Shown one piece after another: positions 33,258 through 41,762 of a stretch of 64,000 bases of DNA. The translations under genes were made by a program, and so were the position numbers. The DNA lies in NCBI RefSeq assembly GCF_900115205.1, contig NZ_FOYQ01000001.1, positions 124,001-188,000 of the forward strand, given 5' to 3'. A model generated the notes under the pieces. The model saw only the letters and a list, made by a program, of their open reading frames with translations. It was not told the DNA's origin and did no database searches. Position 1 is the first letter of the stretch. Each line of letters starts with the position of its first letter. This stretch comes from Robiginitalea myxolifaciens. GTDB taxonomy: Bacteria; Bacteroidota; Bacteroidia; Flavobacteriales; Flavobacteriaceae.

Positions 33258-34448
33258 ATGATAATTCTGGTCTTAAATTCCGGTAGTTCCTCCCTGAAAT
33301 TCCAGGTAATACAGATGCCTGAGGAGCAAGTCTTGTCCAAGGGGTTGGTGGAGCGTATCGGGGAAGCCAAGGGGGCCATCCACTACCAAAACCCTACAGA
33401 TTCAATTGTTAGGGATGCTGTTTTTCGGGATCACGAGGAAGGTCTAAAAGCTGTAATTCAATTATTGACAGACTCTGAATTGGGATGTATTAAAAATCTG
33501 GAAGAAATCCAGGCTGTAGGACATCGCGTTGTGCACGGCGGGGATAGCTATGATGCCCCAACCCGGGTAGATGCTCACGTGCGGGAAGCCATTGAGCAAC
33601 TCGCTAGTCTGGCTCCTTTGCATAATCCAGCCAACCTGGCCGGGATTGAAATATGCGAACAGTTGATGCCCGCTGCAGCCCAGGTAGCGGTTTTCGACAC
33701 CGCCTTCCACCAGACCATGCCCGAAAAAGCGTATCGCTATTCCATCCCCCGAAAAATTTCCGAAGCAAACAATATCCGGGCCTATGGCTTTCACGGAACC
33801 AGCCATAAATACGTGAGCGAAAAGGCGCAAACGGCCCTGGGCCAATCCGATTCCAAGATCATTTCCATCCACCTGGGCAACGGGTGTAGTATGACCGCGT
33901 TGCGGAATGGAAAAAGCGTGGATCACTCCCTGGGCTTTGGCCCATCGAACGGCCTGATCATGGGAACCCGCAGCGGGGATATTGATCAATCCGTAATCTT
34001 CTACCTCATGGAATCCCTGGGCATGAGTGGGCAGGAAATTAATTCTTTGCTGCAAAAAGAAAGCGGGCTATTGGGATTAACCGGGTATTCCGACCTCCGG
34101 GATGTTCAACGAGAAGCCGAGGCGGGAAACCGGGATTGCCAGGTAGCGCTTGAAATGATCGTCTATCGCATCCGAAAATACATCGGGGCTTATGCCGCCG
34201 CCCTGAACGGTTTGGATGCACTGGTATTCACGGCCGGTATCGGGGAAAATTCCAGCTATATCCGGGAGCAGGTTTGCCTGGAAATGGATTATTTGGGAAT
34301 AGCCTTAGATACTCAAAAGAATACTGGCCTGGATAAGTCACAGCCGGTTTCTGAAATCCAGGCTGAGTCTTCGCGCGTCAAAATATTTGTAATCCCCACC
34401 AACGAGGAACTCGAAATCGCCAAACAGACGTTTGGTTTGCTGGCCTAG
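33258..34448 (+). CDS. ackA: Acetate kinase
   Basis: This 396-residue protein has the ASKHA-fold signatures of acetate kinase. The N-terminal phosphate loop is MIILVLNSGSSSLKFQV, the family signature VGHRVVHGGDSYDAPT holds the arginine and histidine of the active site, HGTSHKYVSEKA and HLGNGCSMTALRNGKSVDHS follow, and FTAGIGENSSYIRE lies near the C-terminus. It makes ATP and acetate from acetyl phosphate. Its stop overlaps by four bases the stop of the convergent MscS gene. The tight link to pta is the usual arrangement. Confidence 0.97.
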   Translation: MIILVLNSGSSSLKFQVIQMPEEQVLSKGLVERIGEAKGAIHYQNPTDSIVRDAVFRDHEEGLKAVIQLLTDSELGCIKNLEEIQAVGHRVVHGGDSYDAPTRVDAHVREAIEQLASLAPLHNPANLAGIEICEQLMPAAAQVAVFDTAFHQTMPEKAYRYSIPRKISEANNIRAYGFHGTSHKYVSEKAQTALGQSDSKIISIHLGNGCSMTALRNGKSVDHSLGFGPSNGLIMGTRSGDIDQSVIFYLMESLGMSGQEINSLLQKESGLLGLTGYSDLRDVQREAEAGNRDCQVALEMIVYRIRKYIGAYAAALNGLDALVFTAGIGENSSYIREQVCLEMDYLGIALDTQKNTGLDKSQPVSEIQAESSRVKIFVIPTNEELEIAKQTFGLLA

Positions 34449-35338
34449 CTGGCGTTTGATTTCCCCGAAAGTTCCTCCAGGGTATCTTTCGGAATATTAA
34501 GCGTCCGAATAGGGAATGGGATTTCTATACCTTCTTTATCGAAGGCCGCCTTGATCTGAATCATGGCCTCGGATTTTGCCTTGGCCAGCTCCAGGGCCGA
34601 GGTGGAATTGATCCAGAAACGGACTTCAAAATTGATGGAACTGCCGCCGAATTCCTTATAGAGGAAAATCACTTCCTCCTTCCCCTCGATAAAGTCAAAA
34701 TGGGAGACTACGGTTTCCCGAACCAAGTCCCGCACCTTATTCAGGTCGCTGTTGTAGGCCACTCCACATTCCAGGATTACGCGCGACTGCGAGGTGGTGG
34801 AGTAATTCTTAATGGGATTCTCGATCACCATTTTATTGGGGATGTACACCAGGTTATTGTCGATTTCCTTTAAGGTAAGGGCCCGCAGATTCAGATCTAC
34901 TACTTCGCCCTCATAGCCATTGGTTTTAATCCAATCCCCGAATTTCACCTGCTTGATCATGGAGAGCACGATCCCGGAATAGGTATTCGCCAGAGCGCCC
35001 TGCAAGGCCAAACCAACAGCCAGACCTGCCACTCCGGCACCTGCAAGCACGGTATTCAGGGCCTTACTCAGGTTTAGGATTCCCAATACCAGGAATAACC
35101 CCAAAAGGACTACGGCTACCGCAGTGATACGGGCCAACAGGTTTTTCATGCTGTCCTGCAGGCTGCTCCGATCCAGGACGCGCCGCATGCCCTTGCGGAT
35201 ATAGCGCGCCAGGAAGAGCGAGATTATAAATACGATCAACCCCAGGGCCAGGTTGGGGAGGTTCATAATTATAGTATCGAACCAGGAATTAAGCTTATTC
35301 AGCATTTCGTCGAATGCTGTTTCAAATTTTGATTTCAT
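34445..35338 (-). CDS. MscS-type mechanosensitive channel
   Basis: This 297-residue protein has three membrane helices: NLALGLIVFIISLFLARYI (TM1), ITAVAVVLLGLFLVLGILNL (TM2) and the glycine/alanine-rich pore helix VLAGAGVAGLAVGLALQGAL (TM3). The cytosolic beta domain follows, with VKFGDWIKTNGYEGEVVDLN and YIPNKMVIENPIKNYS. These are the hallmark elements of a small MscS channel releasing solutes under hypo-osmotic shock. The start ATG at 35338 gives a short N-terminal helix before TM1. It converges on ackA with a four-base overlap. Confidence 0.93.
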   Translation of the reverse strand: MKSKFETAFDEMLNKLNSWFDTIIMNLPNLALGLIVFIISLFLARYIRKGMRRVLDRSSLQDSMKNLLARITAVAVVLLGLFLVLGILNLSKALNTVLAGAGVAGLAVGLALQGALANTYSGIVLSMIKQVKFGDWIKTNGYEGEVVDLNLRALTLKEIDNNLVYIPNKMVIENPIKNYSTTSQSRVILECGVAYNSDLNKVRDLVRETVVSHFDFIEGKEEVIFLYKEFGGSSINFEVRFWINSTSALELAKAKSEAMIQIKAAFDKEGIEIPFPIRTLNIPKDTLEELSGKSNAS

Positions 35339-35480
35339 GGGTGTTAGCGCTTTTTATCAATTTATGAAACTTTTTAATGATCCTTATCCCAATACCACGG
35401 CAGATTAACTCAAATAATCAACAACGACTTTGACTTTTAAGCGCTGAAATGATTAAATTCTGGAAGTAATAATTGCTCTG

Positions 35481-36200
35481 ATGACTAAAAGATTATTCCA
35501 TTCGCTTTGCCTAAGCTTTTGCGTGCTGCTAACATTCGGTTGTGCGGGACAAGAGCGCAAGACCGAAAACTACACCTTTAAAGAAGGCTCCTATTCTGGA
35601 ACCGGTAAGTGGTATATGGGCCGCGAGATCGCCCACGTTATGGGTGCGGGGGGCATGCCCTGGCTTGATAGACCTGAGCGGGAATCCGAGGAACGGGTAA
35701 GCCTGCTTCTCAAAAACCTGGACTTACAAAAGACCGATGTGGTTGCGGATATTGGCGCCGGCTCGGGATACCATGTCTTTCGAATGGCTCCAAAAGTTAG
35801 GGACGGTAAAGTCTTTGCTGTAGACCTGCAAGTGGAAATGCTCGAGGAACTTCGGGAGCGCAAGCGCAAAGGCAACTTCACGAACGTCGAAGTTATACAG
35901 GGCACGGAAGAATCCGTAAACCTTCCCCCTGGTTCCGTAGATAAAATCCTGATGGTAGATGTGTACCACGAGTTCTCCTACCCTGTCGAAATGCTGGCCT
36001 CCATGTACGCTGCACTGAAACCAGGCGGAAAGATTTACCTCATCGAATACCGCAAGGAAGATCCCAAGGTACCCATCAAAGAATTGCATAAAATGTCCGA
36101 GGCCCAGGCGATCGCTGAATATGAGGCCAATGGGTTCACATACGAAACCAATATTTCCAATTTACCCTGGCAACATTGCCTGGTTTTTGTCCGGGAATAG
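35481..36200 (+). CDS. Lipoprotein class I SAM-dependent methyltransferase
   Basis: This 239-residue protein has a clear lipoprotein signal: basic MTKR, hydrophobic LCLSFCVLLTF, then GC with C21 as lipidation site. A complete Rossmann methyltransferase follows, with motif I VVADIGAGSGY (D90 to G96), motif II VFAVDLQ, and VDKILMVDVYHEFSYP followed by LKPGGKIYLIEYR. The methyltransferase fold is normally cytosolic because SAM is there, so the export signal is unusual. Similar proteins occur in other Bacteroidota. A possible promoter (TTTG-21-TAAATTCT at 35429-35461) precedes it. The substrate is unknown. Confidence 0.88.
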   Translation: MTKRLFHSLCLSFCVLLTFGCAGQERKTENYTFKEGSYSGTGKWYMGREIAHVMGAGGMPWLDRPERESEERVSLLLKNLDLQKTDVVADIGAGSGYHVFRMAPKVRDGKVFAVDLQVEMLEELRERKRKGNFTNVEVIQGTEESVNLPPGSVDKILMVDVYHEFSYPVEMLASMYAALKPGGKIYLIEYRKEDPKVPIKELHKMSEAQAIAEYEANGFTYETNISNLPWQHCLVFVRE

Positions 36201-36294
36201 TCCGGATTGCCAACCCTTTGTTAAGAAATTATCCGGGTAGTTAAACTCTGTTAACGAATGAAACAATTGAGGACTATTTACGTCTAAGAAGTGA

Positions 36295-36331
36295 GCGAAA
36301 AAATGAGGGCCTATTGCCTTCGTCGCTTTTT
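36295..36331 (+). terminator. Intrinsic terminator or attenuator before a small ORF
   Basis: GCGA...GAGGGC pairs with GCCTTC...TCGC around CTATT, with one A-rich bulge, and is followed by TTTTT at 36327-36331. It lies 95 bases after the methyltransferase stop and 14 bases before the ATG of the small ORF, so it could end the first or attenuate the second. Confidence 0.55.
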
Positions 36332-36344
36332 GGACAACAACATC

Positions 36345-36467
36345 ATGAAACAGTCAAAGTCACACACAGAAGTTATTTCTAGTGGCCTGGAAAAAGTTCT
36401 TTCACGCCACGCGAGTTGGAAAAATACAAGACGACACACAGCACTTAAGCTGATTCGTTTCTCCTAA
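36345..36467 (+). CDS. Possible small basic protein (40 residues)
   Basis: The 532-base gap between the methyltransferase and the initiating glycosyltransferase contains one plausible gene. An ATG at 36345 opens a 40-codon frame (MKQSKSHTEVISSGLEKVLS, then an Arg/His-rich end closing KLIRFS). It is strongly basic, mostly helical in pattern, and has no membrane segment. A perfect intrinsic terminator follows 28 bases after the stop, and another hairpin precedes it, so the segment looks like an independent short transcript. It may be a small protein gene, a leader peptide, or an sRNA with a chance ORF. The remainder of the gap holds a weak promoter only. Confidence 0.4.
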   Translation: MKQSKSHTEVISSGLEKVLSRHASWKNTRRHTALKLIRFS

Positions 36468-36494
36468 ATAGAATAACATATTGTAAAGCAGAAA

Positions 36495-36518
36495 AGAGGG
36501 CTCCGGCCCTCTTTTTTT
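36495..36518 (+). terminator. Strong intrinsic terminator after the small ORF
   Basis: AGAGGGC (36495-36501) and GCCCTCT (36506-36512) form a perfect 7-bp stem with a TCCG tetraloop followed by a T run to 36518. Confidence 0.9.
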
Positions 36519-36604
36519 ATTATGTGTCTGACAATCAAGGCAGGATTAAACTGAGAAATTAATAATTAACACAGGCGTGGATTAATTGTTTGTAATTAAT
36601 CGGA

Positions 36605-36634
36605 TTTATGTAACCGTTCTCCCGGATAATTGTG
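36605..36634 (+). promoter_or_regulatory. Weak candidate promoter of the polysaccharide locus
   Basis: TTTA at 36605-36608 is followed after 18 bases by TAATTGTG at 36627-36634, one mismatch from TAnnTTTG. It would give a leader of about 90 bases before the ATG at 36733. Confidence 0.3.
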
Positions 36635-36732
36635 CATTTTTGAGAGGAGTTCGATATTTTAAAAGCTCTGGTGAGCTGCTATTCCCCCTCGCATTCACCA
36701 ACGGCACGAACGAGTCACTAAATAACCACCCC

Positions 36733-38037
36733 ATGCCCCTGATATACGATCTTTCGTCGTATCTCCCTGTATTGGTTGCCGTTGCTGTAGTAGCTACATG
36801 GATCATCAGCATCCGAATCTACCCGGTGATCATTTACATTGTCCAGAAGAAAAATCTGATGGACGAACCCGATGAGCGCAGCTCGCACATCAAAAAAGTG
36901 CCTACCCTTGGGGGTGTTGGCATGTTTCTGGCCTTTTCGCTGGCCCTTATGTTGTTCGGGATTTTCGTTGCCCTGGAGGAAGGCGAACTCGTGCGACTCA
37001 TCTCCATCGTTGCAGCTACTATTATCCTTTTGTTCCTGGGTATCAAAGACGACTTACTGGTACTTGCTCCCAAAAAGAAATTCCTTGGGCAAATATTCGC
37101 TGCGGCCATTGTTATTCTCGCTACGGATGTTCGCATCAGCAGTTTTGGGGGGATTATGGGAATCTGGGAACTCCACTATTTTGGTTCAGTTATCTTCACC
37201 CTTTGCGTTTTTGTAGTCATAATTAATGCCTTCAATTTAACGGATGGAATAGATGGCCTTGCAGGATCCATCGCTACCCTATGCAGTGCAATTTTTGGAT
37301 TCTTTTTCCTGGTCAACGGGGAAATGTTTTTGTCCCTGGTTTCTTTTACCCTCGTCGGGGCCCTTATCGGATTTTTAAGTCACAATTTCTCAGAACGCCA
37401 GAAACTCTTTATGGGAGATTCAGGTTCCTTATTTCTGGGGTATATGCTGGCCTATCAAGGGGTTTGCTTTGTAGAAGTGAGTGCGTCTGAAACTGCTTTG
37501 TACACGGTACCCCATGCACCTATTATCCTGCTTGCCCTACTGTCCTATCCGATGGTAGATAGCTTGAGGGTATTTGCAGTACGCATTTATAATGGCAAGC
37601 ACCCTTTCCACGCCGATCGCAACCATATCCACCACCGTTTTGTGGATGTTGGCTACTCACATATGAAAGCCACATTTGCCATAAGCATTAGCAATGTCCT
37701 TATGGTGGGCTTGATTTGGCTGATCAATGACTGGGACCCAACAGTGCAGTTCTTTACTGGCTTATTTGCTGGGATGGGGTTGTATATGTGGGTTTTTGTA
37801 GTCCGTACGAATGACGAATTGCTACAATATAGCATTGATAATACAATTCAAGGAAAAACACTGGGAGCCAATACCATTAATCCAGTTGAAATTCTGAATA
37901 GAAAAAGACTACGCATTCTTAAACAACGGCTTAAGGTAGAGGCAACCAATAATTCTAAAAAGAAATCGGACTCTCAATTTCGCTTCATTACAGATGAGTC
38001 AAAACGTGAGATTTCGAAAGCAAAGCAATCCGGTTGA
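36733..38037 (+). CDS. Polyprenyl-phosphate GlcNAc-1-phosphate transferase-like (WecA/MraY family)
   Basis: This 434-residue multi-pass protein has the family motifs: DEPDERSSHIKKVPTLGGVG at about 45-65, NAFNLTDGIDGLAG (catalytic aspartates), FMGDSGSLFLGYML, and the HADRNHIHHRF block. It would transfer a sugar phosphate to undecaprenyl phosphate at the cytoplasmic membrane, starting the polysaccharide repeat unit. A 60-residue basic C-terminal tail is an addition. The start at 36733 was chosen because the longer frame from 36586 adds a non-conserved stretch across the promoter region. Base composition is like the flanking genome, unlike the AT-rich genes that follow. A 23-base gap separates it from the flippase gene. 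Confidence 0.92.
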   Translation: MPLIYDLSSYLPVLVAVAVVATWIISIRIYPVIIYIVQKKNLMDEPDERSSHIKKVPTLGGVGMFLAFSLALMLFGIFVALEEGELVRLISIVAATIILLFLGIKDDLLVLAPKKKFLGQIFAAAIVILATDVRISSFGGIMGIWELHYFGSVIFTLCVFVVIINAFNLTDGIDGLAGSIATLCSAIFGFFFLVNGEMFLSLVSFTLVGALIGFLSHNFSERQKLFMGDSGSLFLGYMLAYQGVCFVEVSASETALYTVPHAPIILLALLSYPMVDSLRVFAVRIYNGKHPFHADRNHIHHRFVDVGYSHMKATFAISISNVLMVGLIWLINDWDPTVQFFTGLFAGMGLYMWVFVVRTNDELLQYSIDNTIQGKTLGANTINPVEILNRKRLRILKQRLKVEATNNSKKKSDSQFRFITDESKREISKAKQSG

Positions 38038-38060
38038 TTCCACGGCTTTAAACCAGCGTC

Positions 38061-39329
38061 ATGCTTTTCCAAAAACTTAAAGATCTCACCAGAAATAGGG
38101 AAAGGAATTACGTCTTTTTTTCACAAGTAGCAGGAGCTTTTATTGCACTAATATCCGGGAAAGTGATTGCCCTATATGTCTCTCCTGAAGACTTCGGTTT
38201 ATACGGGATACAATTCGCTACCTTCACATTTTTCACCTCCCTAATGGTAAGCCCTGCCATACAGTTCGCAAAAGCATCTAACACAACATTTATTCCTAGA
38301 ATAGGATCCTCATATTATTTAAGAACGGTATTTTTCAGCGTCTTAATTTCATTCGTTTGCCTCCTCCTATTCTTTTGGTGGTATTTCGGAAATCTTTCCT
38401 TGAGTCTAATCCTAATATTGTTTGTCTTTTTCCCAATCAACACGGCGAACAAACTACTGAATGATCAACTGAATATTGGAGGAAGGCTTATAACATTTTC
38501 AAATCTAGGACTCCTTAGAGCTCTTCTCGGTCTCTTGTTTCTCTTCTTATTCTTTGTGTTGGGTTGGAAATTTACCAGTGATGTGAACGCGCTATGGCTG
38601 ATGCAACTCGTCGGGTCAGCTCTTGGATTACTACTTTTCTATAAGACTTACATAACGTACAGGCAAAAATTCCAAGTTCACTTCTACACCTATTTCAAAA
38701 GATATTTAAAGTTCGCATGGCCCCTTGCCAGTCTTGCAATTTGGACCTGGATAAGCAATTATTTTGACCGATATGCAATAGAGGCTTATTTGGATATTGA
38801 GCAAGTTGGAATTTACAGTGCAAGCTATGGGGTTGGATCTAAATTCTTTCTAACTCTAAGTCCAATATTCTTAATCCTTTTAACCCCTAAGGTGTTCTCT
38901 AAGTCTAAAAATGAGGAAAAGATAGTCGCAATTATTAAGAAATCTTGGCTTTATCTAGCACTCGCCTTACCTATACTTGTTTTGATTTATTTTACTCGTG
39001 GTTTAATAGGAAATATTCTTTTATCTACTGAATACCAAGAAGGATTTTACCTAATTTTCTGGATCGCGGCAGCCTTTTTTACATATACAATTTCACAATT
39101 CTTCGAAATCTACTTTTACGCTGGAGGGAGAACAAAAATAATTCTCTTGATTAATGTTGTAGGCGCTACAATTAATATCCTGCTAAATGTTATTATAATT
39201 CCAATTCTCGGAATCTGGGGAGCTGCTATTTCAACATTTTTTAGCTTTACGATACAAGCTTTAATGTATTTGGTTTTAGTATTAAAGATTAGACGGAATG
39301 TTGTCCAATTATCTGGATTAAACAAATGA
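38061..39329 (+). CDS. Polysaccharide flippase (Wzx-like, MOP superfamily)
   Basis: This 422-residue protein has about twelve hydrophobic helices. It starts with YVFFSQVAGAFIALISGKVI, followed by YVSPEDFGLYGIQFATFTFF, the usual N-terminal repeat of oligosaccharide flippases. The central WPLASLAIWTWISNYFDRYA and VGIYSASYGVGSKFF are also typical. It should flip undecaprenyl-linked repeat units to the periplasmic face. The stop overlaps the ATG of the polymerase gene (ATGA). The sequence is AT-rich and has low identity by eye to any named Wzx, as usual for this class. Confidence 0.9.
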   Translation: MLFQKLKDLTRNRERNYVFFSQVAGAFIALISGKVIALYVSPEDFGLYGIQFATFTFFTSLMVSPAIQFAKASNTTFIPRIGSSYYLRTVFFSVLISFVCLLLFFWWYFGNLSLSLILILFVFFPINTANKLLNDQLNIGGRLITFSNLGLLRALLGLLFLFLFFVLGWKFTSDVNALWLMQLVGSALGLLLFYKTYITYRQKFQVHFYTYFKRYLKFAWPLASLAIWTWISNYFDRYAIEAYLDIEQVGIYSASYGVGSKFFLTLSPIFLILLTPKVFSKSKNEEKIVAIIKKSWLYLALALPILVLIYFTRGLIGNILLSTEYQEGFYLIFWIAAAFFTYTISQFFEIYFYAGGRTKIILLINVVGATINILLNVIIIPILGIWGAAISTFFSFTIQALMYLVLVLKIRRNVVQLSGLNK

Positions 39330-40771
39330 ATTTAACATTATCCAAGGCTGGACTTATCAAAATCAGATTGGTAATCTGGTTACTATTTTCTGTTTACCTG
39401 GTTACGTCCTTTTTCATTATCGAATCCTTTGATTTGAAGGTTAGCATTGTAATAACGGGCGTGCTAATTCAACTAACACTAATTGAATTTTTGAGCAATT
39501 GGCAAAAGCTTGGTAGACCAAAGCTTCTTGATTGGTTCAGGCTGTCAACCTTTCTAGGATTAGTGCTAAATTTTCTCTTCTTAATTTTTCTTCTTGATAA
39601 TCGAGATGGACTATTGGTCCACAATGTTGTTATTGTTAATTCAAAAATTGCTCTTAAATGCCTACTAGTAATATTAACGGCTCTTATATCGCTAAAACTA
39701 GGCGAATACATTTCCAAAGAACTTCCGCAATTAAGAACTAGGAAGCTTAATGAATATAGGCACCTATTATTATTAAAAAACCTCAACCTACTATACTTCA
39801 TAATCGGTTGTTTTGCGGTTGCAAAAATTTATTTAGTGATAAATGGATTTATTGACTTCGATAGCAATCCTAAAAATCTAAATCCTTTTCAATCATTAAT
39901 TAATCAAATTACAATTACTTGGACTCCGATATTCTTGGTGTTCATGTCCATAATTATTTTTAGGTATGAGTACAGCGATAGAAGATTCTATTTAGTTTTT
40001 ATCGTCTTTTTGGTTCTTCAGGTAATTCTGGGGTTCTTATCTGGTAGTAAAGAGTCTATTATTTCCCCAATTCTGATCGTAGGAATTCCCTATTTAATTA
40101 GTGGTAAAAAAATCTCACTGAAGTATTTTCTAAGCTTTTTGGTAATCGTAGTATTAATCTATCCAATTAATAATCGTTTTAGGAGTCTTACTAATCAAGG
40201 CCTAGAACTTAGCCAGCCGCAGATGGTAAAAGAAGCAATCTCCAAAACTTTGGAAAATAATATTTCCGAGTCTTTTGTTCTTGGTCTAGAGAGTTATCAA
40301 AAAAGAGTGTCAATGTTTGCCATTTTAATGTATAGCATTGAAAATGAGAAATATTGGAATGAATATAAGTTTATGGACAGATATGTTTTTCTGCCCATTG
40401 CATGGATAGTTCCCAGAATAGTATTACCAAATAAGCCAACTGCAGATATCGGCAGAAGGCTCTACGAAATGACAACGGGAAATGATTCCACTTCAATTAC
40501 TCCGACTACCTATGGGTGGGCATATATGGAAGGAGGAACGATATATGTTCTCCTCTCATTTATTTTACTGGGTATTGCAATAGGTTACTTTGAGCTCAAT
40601 TTGAGTTTAAGTAATCCTTTAGGCTTAATGATCTACGCTTTAATTCTTATCAGGCTATTAAAGATAGAATTTGACATCTATTCCATGATCACAAGCATTC
40701 TTCAAATAGTCCTTCTTTGCTTAATTACAAATAAGATGTTTTTCTCGCAAAAAAAAATAAAGATTGGCTAG
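39326..40771 (+). CDS. O-antigen/repeat-unit polymerase (Wzy-like)
   Basis: This 481-residue membrane protein has about ten hydrophobic helices and a large periplasmic-type loop at about 295-400 (NISESFVLGLESYQKRVSMF ... TSITPTTYGWAYMEGG). The segment LGFLSGSKESIISPILIVG, followed by a basic loop NRFRSLTNQG, is seen in oligosaccharide repeat-unit polymerases. Such proteins have little sequence conservation, so the call rests on topology and on the position directly after the flippase. It would polymerise repeat units in the periplasm. Its stop overlaps the TTG start of the next gene. Confidence 0.82.
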   Translation: MNLTLSKAGLIKIRLVIWLLFSVYLVTSFFIIESFDLKVSIVITGVLIQLTLIEFLSNWQKLGRPKLLDWFRLSTFLGLVLNFLFLIFLLDNRDGLLVHNVVIVNSKIALKCLLVILTALISLKLGEYISKELPQLRTRKLNEYRHLLLLKNLNLLYFIIGCFAVAKIYLVINGFIDFDSNPKNLNPFQSLINQITITWTPIFLVFMSIIIFRYEYSDRRFYLVFIVFLVLQVILGFLSGSKESIISPILIVGIPYLISGKKISLKYFLSFLVIVVLIYPINNRFRSLTNQGLELSQPQMVKEAISKTLENNISESFVLGLESYQKRVSMFAILMYSIENEKYWNEYKFMDRYVFLPIAWIVPRIVLPNKPTADIGRRLYEMTTGNDSTSITPTTYGWAYMEGGTIYVLLSFILLGIAIGYFELNLSLSNPLGLMIYALILIRLLKIEFDIYSMITSILQIVLLCLITNKMFFSQKKIKIG

Positions 40772-41762
40772 AATTGCTCTTGTATTTAGACCACCAGAGG
40801 CAGGTAAATTTAGCATTGAAAAGGTTTTTGAACCTATCTCAAAAATGCCTGACATCGAACCTTTTTACCTAAAAGTGAACTTAAACTCGGCCAATAATTT
40901 ATTTAAAATAATTACCCAATGTGTTACTCAATTGGATGAAGAATTCATACACGTTTCGGGAGATGTTCATTACGTCTGCGTTATTCTTTTTTGGAAAAAA
41001 TCTATACTAACTATACATGATTGTAATCGATATGAACAACTAAAAGGTATTAGAAAGCACTTAATGGGCTTAATCTGGTTCCAGCTACCCTTAATTTTTT
41101 GCAACAAATGTGTGGTTATCTCCGATACCACTAAAAATCAACTTTTAAAAAATTTCTGGGTTCGACGAGGCAAAATAACGACAATCCCGAATAGCTTTTC
41201 CATCCCAAAAATTAAGTCATCAGTAAAAAGAAGAAATCAGAAGTTTACAATTATATCGATTGGAACTAAATCAAATAAAAATCTTTTAATGCTTTTCAAA
41301 GCGGTAAAGGATTCATCAGAAGTTCAATTGATTGTAGTTGGTCAACTAAGCAAATTACAAAAGGGTTTTTTGGAAAGTGAAAATATAAGCTATAGTAATT
41401 TCCACGATGTTAGTGAAGCGCATTTATCCGAACTCTACTCCAAGTCTGATTTGCTTTATTTCGCTTCAACCTCTGAAGGATTCGGATTACCAATTTTAGA
41501 AGCTCAAGCTTTAGGCGTTCCAGTTATGACTTCCAATATTAGTTCAATGCCCTTTGTCGCTGGAAAGGGTGCCCACTATGTTAATCCACATGACTTAAGT
41601 CAAATAAAACATGGAATTGAGAAGATAATAACTGATGAGTTGTACAGATCAAAATTGATCGAATCAGGACTGAAAAACATAAATAGATTTAGTAAAAAGG
41701 AATACTTGTCGCGTTACCGACATTTGTATAAGGATGTTTTTAAAATAGACCTCTCATGGTAA
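40764..41762 (+). CDS. Glycosyltransferase, GT4-like
   Basis: This 332-residue protein has a GT-B C-terminal half: KFTIISIGTKSNKNLLMLF (start of the donor domain), then LLYFASTSEGFGLPILEAQA with the EGFGLPxLE motif, and VPVMTSNISSMPFVAGKGAH. It would transfer a nucleotide-activated sugar in the cytosol. The only start available is TTG at 40764: an in-frame TAA lies directly upstream at 40758 and no ATG follows until well inside the domain. It overlaps the polymerase gene by eight bases and the next gene by seven. Confidence 0.88.
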   Translation: MARIALVFRPPEAGKFSIEKVFEPISKMPDIEPFYLKVNLNSANNLFKIITQCVTQLDEEFIHVSGDVHYVCVILFWKKSILTIHDCNRYEQLKGIRKHLMGLIWFQLPLIFCNKCVVISDTTKNQLLKNFWVRRGKITTIPNSFSIPKIKSSVKRRNQKFTIISIGTKSNKNLLMLFKAVKDSSEVQLIVVGQLSKLQKGFLESENISYSNFHDVSEAHLSELYSKSDLLYFASTSEGFGLPILEAQALGVPVMTSNISSMPFVAGKGAHYVNPHDLSQIKHGIEKIITDELYRSKLIESGLKNINRFSKKEYLSRYRHLYKDVFKIDLSW

